From the NCBI GenBank assembly GCA_045837725.1, contig JBEWZL010000161.1, positions 1 through 63,131 on the forward strand: a stretch of DNA of 63,131 nt, in the 5' to 3' direction. Below are positions 58,833-63,131 of the stretch, piece after piece. The DNA comes from Vermamoeba vermiformis (lineage: Eukaryota; Tubulinea; Echinamoebida). Each line of letters starts with the position of its first letter. The stretch's first letter is position 1. A model generated the notes under the pieces. That model saw nothing but the letters and a program-made list of their open reading frames with translations. It was not told the DNA's origin and did not search any database. Made by a program: the position numbers and the translations under genes.

Positions 58833-60471
58833 ATGAACCGCATCGTAACTGTATTTTGTATCGTTGTTGCCCTAGTCTCGGTGACACATGCACAAATGCC
58901 TATTTTGACAGTCAATGGCTCTTTGCCGGTATGCATTTTGACACCACATAGAAAAAAATCTTTTTCCGTAATACTGTTATTGATCCGTTGTACTTGACTA
59001 GATAGTTGAAGCTCAAATTAACACCGCAATCGACTTGCCAAGTCCGAACAGCAGCTACGCTGGAGGAACGCTCCGAGTCGTCAATGATTGGCTGGTTTCC
59101 ATTATGAATAATCCCGGTCAAATCAAAGTTCTGAAACAAAACCAGACCGGTGGATTTGACTCTTTTGCTACGTTCAACTTGCTCTCCAATTCCACGTCGT
59201 TTTATTCCGATGTTGATACGAATGGAATATGGGTCGCGACATCGTACTTTGACAAACTCGGAATAGCTCCATCGACTCTGATCATTTTCAAGGTGGAAGA
59301 TGATGGCTCAATCAGCAATACTCAGCGACCAAACATCACTGGCATCACCATCGAATTTATCCGATTTTTGTCCGACGGATCACTTGTTGGCTTCAGTTCA
59401 TATGCCCCAAATGTGGTTCCAACGCCAGCATCGATTTATCGATTTGCAATGGTCAACTCGCAATGGACGCTCGTTGGAAATTTCACGTTCAGCGAAAACT
59501 TGAAGTTTGGATCTATTTCCGGTTTGAGCCGATGGAAGCCAGTGTTTCACTTTGCCGACACTACGTTAATCGCTTTCAGTGCAGGATCTTCTAGAATTGG
59601 CAAGATAAACATCTATCAACGACTGTCGTCAGACTGGACTTGGACGCTCAACACTTCATTCAATGGCTCTTCGCGTTTGTTTATCATTGACAGCCTTGCT
59701 TGGAACGGAAACGATACCATCTTTTCGAGTGTTACAGGCTTCTTCTACACGTACATCAATACTGCAAATGATGTTTGGCAGACGTTGGCACCAACGAATG
59801 ATTCGGACGTTGGCTTAACATTCAGTAGCTTTGGCTACGACATTCTGCCTATTGGACAAGACACCGTTTTGGTCTCCGCACCACTGTTTGATCAAAAAAG
59901 CAACGAGACTGGCAGAGTCGCTGTGATTCAACGACGTCAAGGCACGTGGTCGGTTGTTGGTTTAATATCTGGCTCGATCAATCAGTACTATGTTGGCATT
60001 ACAATGAGATTGACTGACAGACGTGTGTTTTTTGACGGCGACAAAGTCGTCCACTCTGTTCCTCGTTGTCTTTTTGAACCACTCAACTACACGTGCTCTC
60101 AATATGCCCTGGTGGACTCATGCAACATGAACGACTTTGATGCAAATCAAGTGTGCACCACAACGCAATCAGATTGTGCGTCAATGATAACAACAGTTGT
60201 TCATAATTATTCCGATGTTGGTACCGACACCGTTCAAGTCGACTTCGAGATCCAAAGATTTGCTGCGGAATCCGTGTTGCAATCAGTGACTATTAGCTGC
60301 TCGTCGAGCAACCCATCAACGAATCCGAATCAACCTCAAACGGCCAACGCTCCAAGTACTGCGACTCCACGCAATAACAATGGCGTAACGAGTGCTGGTG
60401 AAATCTACCGTCCAAGCACTCTGTTGAGTCTCTGCCTCGCGATACTCGTTCACGCAAAGCTAGCGAAATAG
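58833..60471 (+). CDS. Secreted propeller-like GPI-type surface protein, copy B
   Basis: Two exons, 58833-58928 and 59002-60471, give 521 residues, exactly the length of copy A and with the same intron position after codon 32. Signal peptide MNRIVTVFCIVVALVSVTHA. Differences from A cluster in the middle (SYAPNVVPTPASIYRFAMVN; VTGFFYTYINTANDVWQTL), whereas the Cys module, linker and hydrophobic tail (TLLSLCLAILVHAKLAK) are nearly unchanged. Both frames are intact, so both copies are probably functional. Divergent exposed loops on a conserved frame would fit recognition roles. Confidence 0.8.
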
Positions 60472-60597
60472 ATGTTATTTTTATTAAATACTGCAATCTT
60501 TGTATTAATTGTTCGTTTACTTACTCGTACAATAATTGCTTGCAAAATTGATCTCGCAATGATGAAAAATAAAATTACGCATGGGAGAAATCTTAAC

Positions 60598-60673
60598 GTG
60601 ACATGTGACAGGCGTCAGCTTTGCCTATTTTCCGAAAGAATATCTCGGAAAATAAATATACCACTTAAAAGTA
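60598..60673 (+). promoter_or_regulatory. Third copy of the propeller upstream element, broken off by the transposon
   Basis: GTGACATGTGACAGGCG, CCTATTTTCCGAAAGAAT and CTCGGAAAATAAAT match the elements upstream of copies A and B, but the sequence stops at TTAA (60674) where the Kolobok-type element begins. No coding copy follows inside the window. Confidence 0.55.
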
Positions 60674-60677
60674 TTAA

Positions 60678-60689
60678 AGGAGCATTCTG
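60678..60689 (+). repeat. Left terminal inverted repeat of the Kolobok-type element
   Basis: AGGAGCATTCTG, preceded by TTAA. Confidence 0.85.
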
Positions 60690-60750
60690 GCGCCCTGGTT
60701 GACGTGACCAATCAAACGGGAAAAATTGAACGGAACACCACACGAGCTTA

Positions 60751-62814
60751 CTATTTATTTTTACTTTTCCTTTGCCTTTGTCTATTATTTCGCAGCCATG
60801 ATTTTATCCTTGCTGCATCCCACTCCGATCCAAGCTTTTTTTGGATTTCTTCGAAACTTTGGTCCGATAAAGGTGAATCCTTGTCTAAATAAGCTACTAA
60901 AAAATTGTATTCATCTTTAGTAGTGGTGCGCCGCCGCTTTGGATTCGATTTGGAATTTTCTTGCTTTTTTTCCGTTGTGGATTTATTGTCTTCTCGCTTT
61001 CGCTTGCCTGCAACCTTCGGTGTGTCATTTGCAGGAGCATTAGTCAATTTTTTCTGTTGATTAAGCTTTTTTTGGGCCTCTTTGGCTGCCTTTTCAGCTT
61101 CGCGTCGTTCTCGCTCCTGCAAGATGAAGTACTTCTTGTAGATATTTGCCATTGAAAATTCTGTGAGCTCTGCTGCATCGATTGGGTCTTTGAATATATC
61201 AAGAGCAAGCCTCTTAATAATTTGTCGCTCAAAAACGGCAAGGCCTGCATCTCTGGCCACTGGATCTTTCGCTGCGTTCCAATTTAGTGTTCCAACTGCT
61301 CGTAGTGCACTAAAATTGTCTATTTTTGAGAAATGGCAGTATTTTGGTGTGTAGACTAGACATGAATGAAAGTACGATTCAAGTTCACTAGAGTGACGCG
61401 CACGCACAAGACGGCCAGCTATCTCCTTCGGGGCACCTTTGCTGCCAAATATTCCTTTTTTCATAAACTTGTCAAGTACATCCAAGGCTTCCTTATTTGT
61501 TACGATTGTGAAAGGCACAGGATTCTTCGCATCCGCATCCAAGTCAGCCAAGTCGTCATATGAAGCCCAATTGTGGGTGGCGCATGATGCATTATTATTG
61601 TAGCTATAGCATAGTGAGTGATCGTTTTGAACATGGTTGACAAAGTTAGATAAGAGCTTCACGAATAGATCCGAGTCACCGCCACAGTGATGCAAGCAAT
61701 ACCAGGCATGCTTCTTGATGAATACTGGCTTATCCTTCAATTGGTCCCAGTAAGATTCTTTCTTCTTTGCTTCAAAGCACTTGTTTGCCTTTTTCTCTGT
61801 CTTTTCGACCCAGTGCCAGCAGTCAGTCGATAAATGCTCTATGTCAGGATGTCGCTCGCGCATCTGCTTTGGAATAGACCCATGAGCATCATATATGACC
61901 TCTTTGATTGGTATGTATTGCTTCAGATGTGCAAGACCAAGGTTGAAGCCGATAACTTCGCAATGAACGGATCGGCCAGCATCCTTGCTTGGTATGACTT
62001 CAAAGTGCAGTACTTTCTTCGTATTATAGTCCATAAATGCTTCAACACCATAACAACCATCTCTAGAAGAGTCCCATGTCATATCAGCGACTACAATTTG
62101 TGGTTCGTTGGTCGCGGCGGCTGCGCGTAACAATTCGTAAGATTCATTAATGTGGCTTTGAAAAATAAGGGGATTGATAGTTCTTTCGAGAGTAGTGTAC
62201 CATAAATCATTTGAGATCGATGGTAAGCCAAGTGTCTGGCCAAAATGAGTCCATTTTGAGTGCGTAATTCCTGACAACTGACAAGCTAACACTACTGCAG
62301 CTGCGGGAAACTGACTTGAGGAATAAGATATAGGAGCCCATTCAAAGCTAACAGCACATGTGTTGCACTTAATTTGATACTTCAAGCTGCCTTTGAAGGT
62401 AGTTTCGTGCTGGGTGTACAAGCGACCACCACATGAACAATAGCAGGCTGTAATTAATTGAGATAGTTGAGAACGCTGCACGAGTGCAAAGGAGAACTTG
62501 AATTGATTGCGAAGTTCTTCGGTTGTTGGAATAGAGTTTGGATCAACTGGTGTCGCGGGAAGCAAATCAGACAACGAAGCAGCCAGATTCAAGTTATCTA
62601 CATCTTCTGCTGGTACTGATTGACTTGAAATATATCGATCTATCAATATGGATATCAATTGCGAATTAGACTTGAGTTGTAGTTGCTCCCGAAGCGCGTA
62701 AAATCTGGGAGCGACAGATTTGCTCAATGATATCTGATTTCGCCCATTAATCGCTCTGAATTTTTTCTGTCTCTTATTTATTGCCGCCTTGCTCTCCTTG
62801 CTCACTCGGCGCAT
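60751..62814 (-). CDS. Kolobok-like transposase with homeodomain-like C-terminus
   Basis: Intronless, 687 residues from ATG 62814; the open frame extends further upstream but has no ATG. A zinc-ribbon-like region (CYCSCGGRLYTQHETTFKGS, then IKCNTCAVSFEW) precedes the catalytic core: VVADMTWDSSRDGCYGVEAF (first Asp), VIYDAHGSIPKQMRERHPDI (second Asp) and LSTDCWHWVEKTEKKANK. Then AWYCLHHCGGDSDLFVKLLS follows, as in Kolobok transposases (HLWWC..TC.GD.. pattern). After a coiled coil (ERERREAEKAAKEAQKKLNQ) and nuclear-localisation-like basic patches, the last 60 residues (EYNFLVAYLDKDSPLSDQSF ... RIKSWLRNNRQRQRKSK) resemble a homeodomain with a recognition helix. Probably active or recently active. 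Confidence 0.85.
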   Translation of the reverse strand: MRRVSKESKAAINKRQKKFRAINGRNQISLSKSVAPRFYALREQLQLKSNSQLISILIDRYISSQSVPAEDVDNLNLAASLSDLLPATPVDPNSIPTTEELRNQFKFSFALVQRSQLSQLITACYCSCGGRLYTQHETTFKGSLKYQIKCNTCAVSFEWAPISYSSSQFPAAAVVLACQLSGITHSKWTHFGQTLGLPSISNDLWYTTLERTINPLIFQSHINESYELLRAAAATNEPQIVVADMTWDSSRDGCYGVEAFMDYNTKKVLHFEVIPSKDAGRSVHCEVIGFNLGLAHLKQYIPIKEVIYDAHGSIPKQMRERHPDIEHLSTDCWHWVEKTEKKANKCFEAKKKESYWDQLKDKPVFIKKHAWYCLHHCGGDSDLFVKLLSNFVNHVQNDHSLCYSYNNNASCATHNWASYDDLADLDADAKNPVPFTIVTNKEALDVLDKFMKKGIFGSKGAPKEIAGRLVRARHSSELESYFHSCLVYTPKYCHFSKIDNFSALRAVGTLNWNAAKDPVARDAGLAVFERQIIKRLALDIFKDPIDAAELTEFSMANIYKKYFILQERERREAEKAAKEAQKKLNQQKKLTNAPANDTPKVAGKRKREDNKSTTEKKQENSKSNPKRRRTTTKDEYNFLVAYLDKDSPLSDQSFEEIQKKLGSEWDAARIKSWLRNNRQRQRKSKNK

Positions 62815-63119
62815 GTTAAGCGATGGATGAAGCTTCGAAGAAATAATATTTAATTTATTTTTACTTATTTTAAGTATTTGACATGCAATTATACGATTAT
62901 GTACATACTTGTATTTGTTTACTACTAAATTGGAATTATTAAACCACGGAACTACGGATTTGGATGCGAATGCGGAATGTTTTAGCTTAGTTGTTTCTAT
63001 TTTGGTGTTACAGGAGTTAAGGACGAACAAATACAATAAGATATAAGCAATATTATAATGGTGATGTGTGGTGTTCGGTAGAAAAAGATAACGAGCAAAA
63101 ATTGCGTTACCAGGTAACG

Positions 63120-63131
63120 CAGAATGCTCCT
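63120..63131 (-). repeat. Right terminal inverted repeat of the Kolobok-type element
   Basis: CAGAATGCTCCT, the reverse complement of the left end, ending at the last base of the window. Confidence 0.85.

Larger units (their letters stand above)
58395..60541. repeat. Right arm of the ~2.1-kb inverted duplication
   Basis: Reverse-complement match of about 22770-24880. It includes the upstream segment (GGTTCACATGCTGGCAGAG, CCACCAAAATGAGTCCGGTT) and gene B. Similarity ends near the common TAATTGCT about 70 nt past the stop codon. Confidence 0.85.
60674..63131. mobile_element. Kolobok-type DNA transposon, apparently complete
   Basis: Left end: TTAA (60674-60677, target-site type used by Kolobok) then AGGAGCATTCTG at 60678. 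Right end: CAGAATGCTCCT at 63120-63131, the exact inverse, as the last bases of the window; the second TTAA would lie just outside. The element is 2454 bp with one long transposase ORF on the minus strand. Next to the right terminal repeat is a perfect palindrome, GCGTTACC-A-GGTAACGC (63104-63120). The repeats stay partly similar beyond 12 bp (CCTGGT in both). It looks recent because the ORF is intact and the ends match. Confidence 0.88.

Noticed and set aside
1-63131. CRISPR arrays, operons, ribosome binding sites
   Set aside because: The DNA is intron-rich eukaryotic; no regularly spaced direct repeats are present.

Overview
Nuclear DNA of a eukaryote. Nearly every gene is cut by short introns (about 45-120 nt, GT..AG, 5' sites GTAAGT, GTACGT or GTATGT, T-rich tracts before AG), and genes are dense on both strands. 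The protein set (GMF, cornichon, RWDD4, WRAP53, TTC14, DGCR6-like, ALG3, LYRM7, ACAD10/11-like, F-box/LRR, BTB/ankyrin), the asparagine and glutamine runs, and the many small GPI-type surface proteins fit a free-living amoeba of the Amoebozoa, perhaps a protostelid. The lineage is an inference from gene content, not from a marker phylogeny. Exon boundaries were read by eye; for most genes the joined exons keep one frame and sum to a multiple of three.

Layout. 1-1611: 3' part of an EGF-bearing GPI-type surface protein. 1766-8121: BTB/ankyrin protein (-), RWDD4 (+), GH113-like glycosidase (-). 8382-14131: EXO1 (+) and a secreted beta-helix protein (+). 14295-22563: small coiled-coil protein (-), RhoGAP, PARP-finger-like nuclear protein, LRR membrane protein, F-box/LRR protein (+). 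22844-35549, all minus strand: propeller-like surface protein A, copper ATPase with a complete 5S rRNA gene inside an intron, ACAD10/11-like with a peroxisomal tail and a tRNA-like sequence in an intron, WRAP53. 35748-41479: an LRR/hemolysin-III fusion and TTC14 (+). 41540-48068: small CYTH-like ORF (-), large HAT/DGCR6-like protein (+), LYRM7 (+). 48376-52603: a small membrane coiled-coil gene with two alternative last exons (-), cornichon (-), GMF (+). 53079-58140: ALG3 (+) with an intron rich in inverted repeats, a methyltransferase (-) and a small unknown gene (-). 58395-63131: propeller-like protein B, an inverted copy of A, then a complete-looking Kolobok-type DNA transposon whose right terminal repeat is the last base of the window.

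Together the genes cover DNA repair (EXO1), telomerase/Cajal-body RNP (WRAP53), RNA processing (TTC14, HAT protein), the secretory pathway and glycosylation (cornichon, ALG3), actin control (GMF, RhoGAP), mitochondria (LYRM7), peroxisomal fatty acid oxidation (ACAD11-like) and copper transport, plus a cell-surface set (EGF, beta-helix, LRR and two propeller-like proteins). The less ordinary signals are the nested 5S gene, the homeodomain-like tail on the transposase, the LRR-HlyIII fusion, the in-phase duplicated terminal exon, the hairpin-packed ALG3 intron, a recurrent TGACACGTGTCA palindrome in introns, and an apparent excess of GATC-centred words.
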